DNA of 64,000 nt. It comes from Aequorivita sp. GTDB lineage: Bacteria; Bacteroidota; Bacteroidia; Flavobacteriales; Flavobacteriaceae. The notes under the pieces were generated by a model, which was given only the letters and a program-made list of their open reading frames with translations, was not told the origin of the DNA and made no database searches. Position 1 is the first letter of the stretch, and each line of letters begins with the position of its first letter. The DNA lies in NCBI GenBank assembly GCA_002715485.1, contig PAZL01000040.1:42607-106606 (forward strand), written 5' to 3'. The translations under genes and the position numbers were made by a program. Shown here piece by piece: positions 56,508 to 64,000 of the stretch.

Positions 56508-57530
56508 GTGTACGAAAATCGCTCCTTTTCCGATAAAACCTGGCTGGTCTTAAAAGGATTAGGGATGGGTGCTGCCAACAAGGTGCCTGGCGTTTCTGGG
56601 GGCGTTGTAGCCTTTGTTGCGGGTTTTTACGAAGAATTTATTTATTCCCTTCAAAAAGTAAACAGAAAAGCGTTCAAGCTTTTAATTAATGGGCGTTTCA
56701 AAAGTTTTTATCAATATACAAACGGGCAGTTTTTAAGCCTATTGATTCTGGGAATGGTCATTAGTTATTTCAGCGTTTCCAAGCTTTTGGATTATTTGAT
56801 TGAACATTACGAACTTTTTGTTTGGAGTGCTTTTTTCGGAATGATTATCGGTTCCATCTATTTTATTGCAAAAGATTTTGGAGATTGGAACCGTAAATAT
56901 GTTGGCTATTTGCTCTGCGGGGTTGCGGCAGGAGTGGCCATTAGTTTTTTGGAACCCGCTAAAGAAAATAGCAACTTGTTATTTGTATTTTTCTGCGGAA
57001 TTATAAGCGTATCGGGGATGACTTTGCCTGGACTTTCGGGCTCGTTCATACTAATGCTTTTGGGTAATTACGTTCTGCTTTTAGTAGATTCTGTAAACTC
57101 ACTTTTTGATACATTTGCTGATGTCTTTCAGGGAGATTTCAGTTGGATTTATGACGCAGAGCGTATAGAGCTTTTAAAGGTTCTAGCTGTTTTTTCGTTA
57201 GGCTCTTTGGTGGGCTTGGTCTCGCTGTCCCATCTTTTGGCATACGTTTTAAAAAGATTCAAAAAAGCAACCTATGCCGTGATAATTGGTTTTATTGCCG
57301 GTTCGCTGGGCGTGGTCTGGCCTTGGAAAGAAAAAAAATATGAATTGGATGCCCTGGGCCAAATTCAATTTGATGCCAACGGCAGAGAAATCATACGAGG
57401 TTACAATCGATTTTTTCCTTCCGAAATGAACTCTGAAACTATACTTGCAATTGTATTTATATTAATAGGAATCGGTATTGTGCTTAGCTTAGACTGGTAT
57501 GATAACCACAAAAAAAAGCACCGTGTCTAA
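56508..57530 (+). CDS. DUF368 membrane protein (PopT-like), second copy
   Basis: 'KGLGMGAANKVPGVSGGVVAFVAGFYEEFIYSL', 'MTLPGLSGSFILMLLGNYVLLL'; GTG start. Confidence 0.92.
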   Translation: MYENRSFSDKTWLVLKGLGMGAANKVPGVSGGVVAFVAGFYEEFIYSLQKVNRKAFKLLINGRFKSFYQYTNGQFLSLLILGMVISYFSVSKLLDYLIEHYELFVWSAFFGMIIGSIYFIAKDFGDWNRKYVGYLLCGVAAGVAISFLEPAKENSNLLFVFFCGIISVSGMTLPGLSGSFILMLLGNYVLLLVDSVNSLFDTFADVFQGDFSWIYDAERIELLKVLAVFSLGSLVGLVSLSHLLAYVLKRFKKATYAVIIGFIAGSLGVVWPWKEKKYELDALGQIQFDANGREIIRGYNRFFPSEMNSETILAIVFILIGIGIVLSLDWYDNHKKKHRV

Positions 57531-58254
57531 ATTTGGGTTGATAGGTAAAGACATTGATTATTCCTTTTCAAAAAAATTCTTTTCAGAAAAATTTGAAAAA
57601 GAGAACCTACAGCATACTTATGAAAATTTTGACATTTCCTACATCAAAAAATTTCCGGATATAATTAACACCACACCTGATATAAAAGGGCTAAACGTTA
57701 CTATACCCTATAAAGAAAAAGTTATTCCATTTCTTGATAATTTAGACCTCGACGCCGAAAAGATCGGGGCGGTAAACACTATTAAAATTTCTGGGAACGG
57801 AAAACTTACTGGCTACAATACGGACCATTTGGGTTTTCAAAAATCGCTGGAAAAGTTTTTACCACTTCAAAAAAAAACGGCCCTAATCTTGGGCACGGGA
57901 GGAGCTTCCAAAGCAGTAGCATATGCCCTGCAAAACTTAAGCTTTGACTTTAAATTTGTAAGTCGAAAAAAAGGAACCCATACCTTAAACTATTCTTCTT
58001 TAGATAAATTAGCTATTGAAAATAACTTGCTAATAATAAATACAACACCTTTGGGCACCTATCCAAATATTGCTGATTGCCCACCCCTTCCCTATCAATT
58101 TCTTACGGAAAATCATTTGCTTTTTGACTTAATCTACAATCCCGCCGAGAGCGAATTCCTGAAACGCGGAAAATATCATGGAGCCCAAACCACTAATGGA
58201 CTAAAAATGTTGGTACTACAGGCCGAAGCGTCCTGGGCAATCTGGAATTCATAA
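57523..58254 (+). CDS. aroE: Shikimate dehydrogenase
   Basis: 'KFGLIGKDIDYSFSKKFFSEKF', 'GLNVTIPYKEKVIPFLD', 'ALILGTGGASKAVAYAL'. ORF track start 57499; GTG at 57523 (MSKFGLIGKDIDYS) overlaps the DUF368 stop and is the more likely start. Confidence 0.93.
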   Translation: MSKFGLIGKDIDYSFSKKFFSEKFEKENLQHTYENFDISYIKKFPDIINTTPDIKGLNVTIPYKEKVIPFLDNLDLDAEKIGAVNTIKISGNGKLTGYNTDHLGFQKSLEKFLPLQKKTALILGTGGASKAVAYALQNLSFDFKFVSRKKGTHTLNYSSLDKLAIENNLLIINTTPLGTYPNIADCPPLPYQFLTENHLLFDLIYNPAESEFLKRGKYHGAQTTNGLKMLVLQAEASWAIWNS

Positions 58255-58346
58255 ATTTCATATAAAAAGGTTCAAAAAAGCGCTGTGTTCTTTGCCAATT
58301 GCACAGTTGTTAGTATCTTGACCCTCTAAGAATATGAACCTAAACA

Positions 58347-60467
58347 TTGAAACAAATGTCTGACGAGAAATTGCCTCAGGAAGAAAACGAAAAGAAAATT
58401 CCAGCTATTGAATCTGCGGAAGAAACTAATGCTGAATCCATAAGCGAACAAGACTCAGCAAATGAGGAAGCATCTACAACTGAAGCTGAAGAAGTTCCTG
58501 TGGAGAATAGCGCATCCAAGGAAACTCCGGAAAACAAATCACTGGAAAATGAAAAAGCTGAGCAAGAAGATATTGTCGAAGATGCGATGGTTGCAGAAAA
58601 AGATGCCGTAAAGGAAAAAGAAACAAACGAAACAACTGCCTCTGAAAAGATTGTAACTTCCCAAGATGATGAAAACGAAGAAGAAGATGAAGAAGAAGTA
58701 GCTTCCTCTGAAGAGGAAGAGGAGGATGAAGACCATGAAGAAAAAGCCCAAAAGGATTACAGCACACTTTCAGAAAAGGAATTGGTCGCTGAACTTGACA
58801 AGCTTTTAAAGACAAAAAAAATACAGGAATTAAAGCACGATGTTGAGGAAATTCGCTCTGAGTTCAACAGTAAATTCAATGAAGAACTAGAGCACAAAAA
58901 GGAGGAATTTCTCGCCGATGGCGGAAATATTATCGACTTCCACTATACTACTCCCCTAAAAAAAGAATTTAATTCACTTTATTTTGATTATAAGGAAAAG
59001 CGCAACAAGCACTATAAAAATCTTAAAAAAGACCTGCAATCAAACTTGGACAAGCGCTGGGAATTGATAGAAGAGCTTAAAGGTCTTTTGGGGGCAGAAG
59101 AAAATATAAATACTACATATAAACACTTTAAGGAAATTCAAGAAAAATGGCACGTTGCTGGCGCAATTCCGCGCGATAAGTACAATACCGTTTGGAATAC
59201 CTATCACCACCATGTGGAGAATTTTTATGATTTTCTACACTTAAACCGTGAATTCCGTGATCTGGATTTTAAGCACAATCTTGACGCCAAGCTTAAATTG
59301 ATTACCCGTGCCGAAGAGCTTGCTCAGGAAGAAGACATCAACAAAGCTTTCCGAGAATTACAGATGCTTCACAAAATGTGGAAAGAAGATGTGGGGCCTG
59401 TTGCCAAGGAATATCGTGATGAAGTTTGGGATAAATTCAGCGAGGCCACAAAAGTAATCCACGACAAGCGCCAAGCCCAATTGGCTGAAATGGAAAAAGA
59501 TTTTGAGACCAATCTTGAAAAGAAAAAAGAAATAATTGAAGATATAAAGAAAGCCACCGAAGAGGCTAAACCAAGCCACCAAGGTTGGCAAAATGCCATA
59601 AAGAAAGTACAGGAACTTCGCGATGCTTTTTTCAATACCGGAAGAGTACCGCGTTCGAACAACAAAGAGACCTGGAAGGCTTTCAAAGACGTAACAGGCA
59701 ATTTTAATCATCAAAAAAACAGCTTTTATAAAAATCAGAAAAAAGAGCAATATACCAATCTGGAGAAAAAACGCGAGCTCATAAAAATTGCTGAAGAGAA
59801 TAAGGACAGTGAAGATTTTGATGCTACAACCTCTTTGATGAAAAAAATCCAAAACGATTGGAAAAATATTGGTCATGTACCAAGAAAAGACAGTGACAAA
59901 ATCTGGAAACAGTTCAAAAAAGCATGCAACCATTATTTCGACAGGCTTCATGCACAGAAAAACGAGGCCAATAAAGAGGAAATGGAGCATTTTGAAGCCA
60001 AGCAAGAAATGTTGGAAAAACTTTCTTCATTTGAATTGAGCGGCGACCATAAAGCTGATGTAAAAGCCATAAAAGAACAGATTAGTGCTTGGAAAGAAAT
60101 TGGGCGCGTGCCCTATAACAAACGTAACATTGAGCAGAAATTCAATAAAACTTTGGACGGTCTTTTTAGCAAACTAGATTTAGGCAAAAAAGAAACCGAA
60201 CTTATCAAATTTGATAATAAATTGAACACGCTTGTAAATCGTGAAGACGAGCGTAAACTACAAAATGAGCATTTCTTTATTTCAAAAAAGATAGATGAAA
60301 CCAAAGATGAAATTCGCCAATTGGAAAACAATTTAGGCTTTTTCCATCACGTTGATGAAAACAATCCATTGGTAAAGGAGGTTCACAAAAACATTGCACG
60401 CCATAAAGAGCAACTTGAAGTTTGGAAGGCGAAACTTTCAAAAATTAAAGAAGTTAGAGAAGATTAA
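58347..60467 (+). CDS. DUF349 repeat protein with long acidic N-terminus
   Basis: Repeated 'F..I...W...G.VPR...D..W..F' DUF349 units; E/D-rich first ~140 aa; start may be the second Met (58356). Confidence 0.9.
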   Translation: MKQMSDEKLPQEENEKKIPAIESAEETNAESISEQDSANEEASTTEAEEVPVENSASKETPENKSLENEKAEQEDIVEDAMVAEKDAVKEKETNETTASEKIVTSQDDENEEEDEEEVASSEEEEEDEDHEEKAQKDYSTLSEKELVAELDKLLKTKKIQELKHDVEEIRSEFNSKFNEELEHKKEEFLADGGNIIDFHYTTPLKKEFNSLYFDYKEKRNKHYKNLKKDLQSNLDKRWELIEELKGLLGAEENINTTYKHFKEIQEKWHVAGAIPRDKYNTVWNTYHHHVENFYDFLHLNREFRDLDFKHNLDAKLKLITRAEELAQEEDINKAFRELQMLHKMWKEDVGPVAKEYRDEVWDKFSEATKVIHDKRQAQLAEMEKDFETNLEKKKEIIEDIKKATEEAKPSHQGWQNAIKKVQELRDAFFNTGRVPRSNNKETWKAFKDVTGNFNHQKNSFYKNQKKEQYTNLEKKRELIKIAEENKDSEDFDATTSLMKKIQNDWKNIGHVPRKDSDKIWKQFKKACNHYFDRLHAQKNEANKEEMEHFEAKQEMLEKLSSFELSGDHKADVKAIKEQISAWKEIGRVPYNKRNIEQKFNKTLDGLFSKLDLGKKETELIKFDNKLNTLVNREDERKLQNEHFFISKKIDETKDEIRQLENNLGFFHHVDENNPLVKEVHKNIARHKEQLEVWKAKLSKIKEVRED

Positions 60468-60471
60468 CTAA

Positions 60472-60502
60472 AATGCCGGATATGAATCCGGCATTTTTTT
60501 TT
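60472..60502 (+). terminator. Rho-independent terminator
   Basis: AATGCCGGAT-ATGA-ATCCGGCATT then T run. Confidence 0.85.
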
Positions 60503-60511
60503 GCACACTGC

Positions 60512-61285
60512 CTACTGTTTTTTCGCTTCATTCCAAAAAACATCCATCTCTGCCAGCGTCATATCTTTTAAGGATTTATTGACCTCCTTGGCTTTGCTTT
60601 CCAAATATTGAAAGCGTTTTATGAATTTTTTATTGGTACGTTCCAACGCATTTTCTGGGTTTACTTTTAAGAATCTTGCGTAATTTATCATTGAGAACAA
60701 AACATCACCAAATTCAGCCTCTATTTTTTCCTGATTATTTTCGTTGACTTCGTGTTGCAGTTCACCCAGTTCTTCCTGCAATTTTTCAAAAACCTGCTGT
60801 GGCTCCTCCCAATCAAATCCTACACCTGCAACTTTATCCTGTATTCTACTTGCTTTTACCAAAGCCGGTAAAGATTTTGGAACACCTTCCAAAACACTTT
60901 TCTTACCCTCTTTCAATTTTAGTTTTTCCCAATTTTGCTTTACTTCTTCTTCATTGGCAACTTTCACATCTCCATAAATATGTGGATGACGGGAAATAAG
61001 CTTTTCGCAAATGTCATTGCAAACATCGGCGATGTCAAAATCATTGGTCTCGCTGCCTATTTTTGCGTAAAAAACAATATGTAGCAGCACATCACCTAAT
61101 TCCTTTTTAACTTCCTGCAAATCATTGTCTAAAATGGCATCGCCCAATTCATAGGTTTCCTCGATTGTTAAATGCCGAAGCGTTTCCATGGTCTGCTTTT
61201 TATCCCAAGGGCACTGCTCACGCAGTTCGTCCATAATGGTCAGTAACCTATCAAAAGCTTTTAGTTGGTCTTGTCGAGAATTCAT
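60512..61285 (-). CDS. mazG: Nucleoside triphosphate pyrophosphohydrolase MazG
   Basis: 'LREQCPWDKKQTMETLRHLTIEETYELGDAI', 'ELGDVLLHIVFYAKIGSE', second MazG-like half 'EAEFGDVLFSMINYARFL'. Confidence 0.94.
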   Translation of the reverse strand: MNSRQDQLKAFDRLLTIMDELREQCPWDKKQTMETLRHLTIEETYELGDAILDNDLQEVKKELGDVLLHIVFYAKIGSETNDFDIADVCNDICEKLISRHPHIYGDVKVANEEEVKQNWEKLKLKEGKKSVLEGVPKSLPALVKASRIQDKVAGVGFDWEEPQQVFEKLQEELGELQHEVNENNQEKIEAEFGDVLFSMINYARFLKVNPENALERTNKKFIKRFQYLESKAKEVNKSLKDMTLAEMDVFWNEAKKQ

Positions 61286-61378
61286 TTTTAATTTTAGGTT
61301 CCAGATTTTAAGTTTCAGGTTAAAAGTAGAAAAAACTTAAAACCTATCTTACATTCATTGAGTTTATTTGAAAAAGTA

Positions 61379-61416
61379 AAAAATCCCAAAATCCATAATG
61401 GATTGAGGGATTTTCA
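61379..61416 (-). terminator. Hairpin terminator downstream of DUF5606 gene
   Basis: AAATCCC-AAAATCCATAATGGATTGA-GGGATTT nested inverted repeat. Confidence 0.55.
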
Positions 61417-61450
61417 TGCTAATATATAACTGACAACTTAAAATTCCTCG

Positions 61451-62002
61451 CTATGTTTTACGGGATGATGCACTTTTAGTCGCGCCACCCTTTTTTGCTG
61501 AAGAAGCTTTTGGTGTTGCTGAGTTTTGTGCAACAGCTTTTTTAGCGGCTGGTTTCTTTGCTTCTTTAGGTTTATCGCTTGAATCCTTTTCAGCTTTTTG
61601 GGTCTCTTCTTTCGCTTCTGAAAAATCGTTAATGCCGTTTTTGATTAGCATATTGTACCATTGCACTATTTTTTTTATATCGCTTGCGTAAACACGATCC
61701 TCATCATAATCTGGCATTACACCGAAGAAAAATTCTTCAAGCTCTTCTTTTGAAGCTTTATGGCTTATAGTCTCTTTTCCTTCTTCTTTTTCAGATATTT
61801 TTTTAAAAACTTCGCGAAGCGGAACCTCTTCGGTCAAAGTATATACAGCAATTTCTGAAAGCAAGCTCACATTGTGTCGCCCGCTAACGTTAATTGTTTT
61901 GCCGTCCAGTAACGATTCAGCGAGAAAGCCAGTACGGGTTTGGGTTTTTAATTTATAAAGTCCAGGTTTACCTGAAATGGAAAGCACTTTTTCTAAGCTC
62001 AT
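61451..62002 (-). CDS. DUF5606 domain protein with basic Lys/Ala-rich tail
   Basis: 'MSLEKVLSISGKPGLYKLKTQTRTGFLAESLLDGKTINVSGRHNVSLLSEIAVYT' DUF5606; C-terminus 'KPKEAKKPAAKKAVAQNSATPKASSAKKGGATKSASSRKT'. Confidence 0.87.
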   Translation of the reverse strand: MSLEKVLSISGKPGLYKLKTQTRTGFLAESLLDGKTINVSGRHNVSLLSEIAVYTLTEEVPLREVFKKISEKEEGKETISHKASKEELEEFFFGVMPDYDEDRVYASDIKKIVQWYNMLIKNGINDFSEAKEETQKAEKDSSDKPKEAKKPAAKKAVAQNSATPKASSAKKGGATKSASSRKT

Positions 62003-62067
62003 AAAATACTTTTAAAATGTTTTATCGGATGCAAATATCTTTGGTTTGGTTTATATAAACAAGTGTG

Positions 62068-62658
62068 TTAACGTTTCTTTTTTGCATTAGGGAATTTCAT
62101 TCGGTAATCAACCCCTACTTTGCCTTTAGAAATGTTTGCCAACTTGCTTTTTATCAATCGTTTCTTTAACGGCGAAAGTTTGTCGGTAAAAAGTATTCCC
62201 TCAATATGGTCATACTCGTGCTGAATGATTCGGGCTACAATCCCACTGAAGTTTTCAGTATGCTTTTTGAAGTTTTCGTCATAATATTCCATTACGATGT
62301 TTGGCTGGCGAAAAACATCTTCCCGTACATCGGGGATGCTCAAACAACCCTCGTTAAAAGCCCATTCATCACCTGACTCCTCAATTATACGAGCATTAAT
62401 AAATACTTTTTTAAATGTTGAAACAAAATTTTGTTCTTCTTCACTTAAATCTTCATCGTCCCCAAAAGGTGTTGCATCAACAATAAATAGGCGAATGGGC
62501 ATATTTACCTGTGGCGCGGCAAGACCAATGCCACGGGCTTCGTACATGGTTTCAAACATGTTTTCCAGAACTTGATCAAGATTTGGGTAATCTTTTGTAA
62601 TTTCTTCGGTCTCTTTTCGCAATACGGGATCTCCGTAGGCTACAATCGGTAGTATCAT
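62068..62658 (-). CDS. def: Peptide deformylase
   Basis: 'GIGLAAPQVNMPIRLFIVD', 'NEGCLSIPDVREDV', 'IQHEYDHIEGILFTDKLS'. Confidence 0.97.
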   Translation of the reverse strand: MILPIVAYGDPVLRKETEEITKDYPNLDQVLENMFETMYEARGIGLAAPQVNMPIRLFIVDATPFGDDEDLSEEEQNFVSTFKKVFINARIIEESGDEWAFNEGCLSIPDVREDVFRQPNIVMEYYDENFKKHTENFSGIVARIIQHEYDHIEGILFTDKLSPLKKRLIKSKLANISKGKVGVDYRMKFPNAKKKR

Positions 62659-62662
62659 TAAT

Positions 62663-63073
62663 TTATTTATTATATAAAAACTCTTGTAAAATTATAGTTG
62701 CGCTAATTTCATCAACAAGCGCTTTGTTTTGGCGCTGCTTCTTCTTTAGACCGCTATCTATCATAGTCTGAAACGCCATTTTGCTTGTGTAACGCTCATC
62801 TACGCGTTTCACTTCTAAGTCGGGGAAGACTTCTGAAAATTTCTTTAAAAACAGTTGAATTTGTTCTTCAATGGTGGAATGGGTTCCATCTTTTTGTTTT
62901 GGTTCGCCAACCAAAACCAAGTCTACTTTTTCTGAGGCAATATATTTTTTCAAAAAATCCATTAAATCAGTAGTGGCCACCGTGGTCAACCCTGAAGCAA
63001 TAAGCTGCAACTCGTCCGTAATGGCGATGCCAGTTCGCTTGCTACCGTAATCCAATGCTAAAACTCTTCCCAT
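62663..63073 (-). CDS. ruvX: Holliday junction resolvase RuvX/YqgF
   Basis: 'MGRVLALDYGSKRTGIAITDELQLIASGLTTV', 'LVLVGEPKQKDGTHSTIEEQIQLFLKKF', 'VDERYTSKMA'. Confidence 0.93.
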   Translation of the reverse strand: MGRVLALDYGSKRTGIAITDELQLIASGLTTVATTDLMDFLKKYIASEKVDLVLVGEPKQKDGTHSTIEEQIQLFLKKFSEVFPDLEVKRVDERYTSKMAFQTMIDSGLKKKQRQNKALVDEISATIILQEFLYNK

Positions 63074-63168
63074 AACGACTGCAAAAATAAGGGTTTCGGA
63101 AATAGTATGCTAAAAATGGGCATTTTATTGAATGTGAGGTTTTATATTTGTAAAAAGAATCTATACAC

Positions 63169-63984
63169 ATGACCGAACTCCAACAAATCATAGAAAAAGC
63201 TTGGGAAGACCGTTCCCTTCTTTCTGAAACTGAAACCATTGTCGCCATTCGTGAAGTTGTAAACCTTTGTGACGAAGGCAAACTGCGCTGTGCTGAACCA
63301 ACCGCTGATGGCTGGCAAGTAAACGAATGGGTTAAAAAAGCCATCGTACTTTATTTCCCTATTCAAAAAATGCGCACCATGGAAGCAGGCATCTTTGAAT
63401 ATCACGATAAAATACCTTTAAAATCTGGCTATGAAGCTAAAGGCATTCGCGTAGTACCGCACGCAGTTGCTCGCCACGGGGCATATATTTCAAAAGGAGT
63501 AATCCTAATGCCAAGTTATGTGAACATCGGCGCGTATGTTGATGAAGGCACTATGGTAGATACTTGGGCCACCGTTGGTAGCTGCGCGCAGATTGGCAAA
63601 AACGTTCACCTTAGTGGCGGTGTGGGCATTGGCGGGGTTTTGGAACCACTGCAGGCCGCTCCCGTTATCATTGAGGATGGTGCATTTATAGGCTCACGCT
63701 GCATAGTGGTAGAAGGCGTACGCGTAGGAAAAGAAGCTGTTTTGGGTGCAAATGTCGTGCTTACCGCTTCCACTAAAATTATTGATGTTACAGGTGAAAC
63801 GCCTGTAGAAAAGAAAGGTTCAGTTCCAGCACGTTCAGTAGTCATTCCCGGTAGTTACACCAAAAAATTTCCGGCGGGAGAGTACCACGTGCCATGTGCT
63901 TTGATTATTGGAAAGCGCAAGGAAAGTACTAATCTAAAAACTTCATTGAATGATGCATTGCGGGAGTACGGGGTAGCTGTATAA
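63169..63984 (+). CDS. dapD: 2,3,4,5-tetrahydropyridine-2,6-dicarboxylate N-succinyltransferase
   Basis: 'MEAGIFEYHDKIPLKSGYEAKGIRVVPHAVARHGAYISKGVILMPSYVNIGAYVDEGTMVDTWATVGSCAQIGKNVHLSGGVGIGGVLEP' hexapeptide repeats. Confidence 0.96.
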   Translation: MTELQQIIEKAWEDRSLLSETETIVAIREVVNLCDEGKLRCAEPTADGWQVNEWVKKAIVLYFPIQKMRTMEAGIFEYHDKIPLKSGYEAKGIRVVPHAVARHGAYISKGVILMPSYVNIGAYVDEGTMVDTWATVGSCAQIGKNVHLSGGVGIGGVLEPLQAAPVIIEDGAFIGSRCIVVEGVRVGKEAVLGANVVLTASTKIIDVTGETPVEKKGSVPARSVVIPGSYTKKFPAGEYHVPCALIIGKRKESTNLKTSLNDALREYGVAV

Positions 63985-64000
63985 CTTAAAGCTATTGCGC

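Noticed and set aside
58474-58815. Minus-strand 113-aa Leu/Phe-rich ORF opposite the DUF349 acidic region
   Set aside because: Antisense shadow of GAA/GAT-rich coding DNA; composition explained by codon bias
59358-60005. 215-aa minus-strand Phe-rich ORF resembling a membrane protein
   Set aside because: Hydrophobicity arises from reading the antisense of Lys/Glu-rich DUF349 codons
61296-61350. TTTTAGGTTCCAGATTTTAAGTTTCAGGTT-like imperfect repeats as a possible regulatory element
   Set aside because: Low-complexity AT-rich intergenic sequence; no clear symmetry or second copy in the window

Overview
A 64 kb chromosomal segment from a Bacteroidota/Flavobacteriaceae-type bacterium. The supporting signs are three T9SS type A C-terminal sorting domains, TAnnTTTG-type promoter boxes, a bacillithiol gene, DUF5606/DUF368/DUF2490/CAL67264-family proteins and OstA-like proteins. 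Content is mostly conserved core genome. It includes a CstB-like MBL-rhodanese, bshB1 with a Cys/Met PLP enzyme, hutI-hutG, ettA, a menaquinone cluster (menA, UPF0173, menC, CPBP, menE), holA, a pcrA/uvrD-type helicase and an M1 peptidase-patatin pair. It also includes recG, a spoT-fur-purA-ostA-aminotransferase block, tandem DUF368 genes plus aroE, a DUF349 protein, mazG, def, ruvX, dapD and one tRNA-His. I found no rRNA, CRISPR array, transposase, integrase, prophage or recognised defence island. No unambiguous new multi-gene system is demonstrated. The best candidates for follow-up are: (i) a four-gene operon of lipoprotein, polytopic membrane protein, sensor-less histidine kinase and NarL-type regulator, with interlocking inverted repeats upstream; (ii) an unannotated 32-aa membrane miniprotein translationally coupled to recG; (iii) an NTF2-like gene whose conserved N-terminus lies upstream of any canonical start codon; (iv) a Fur-family protein lacking the structural-zinc CxxC; and (v) a protein carrying both a lipobox and a T9SS sorting domain. 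All functional names come from reading the translations; no database search was run.
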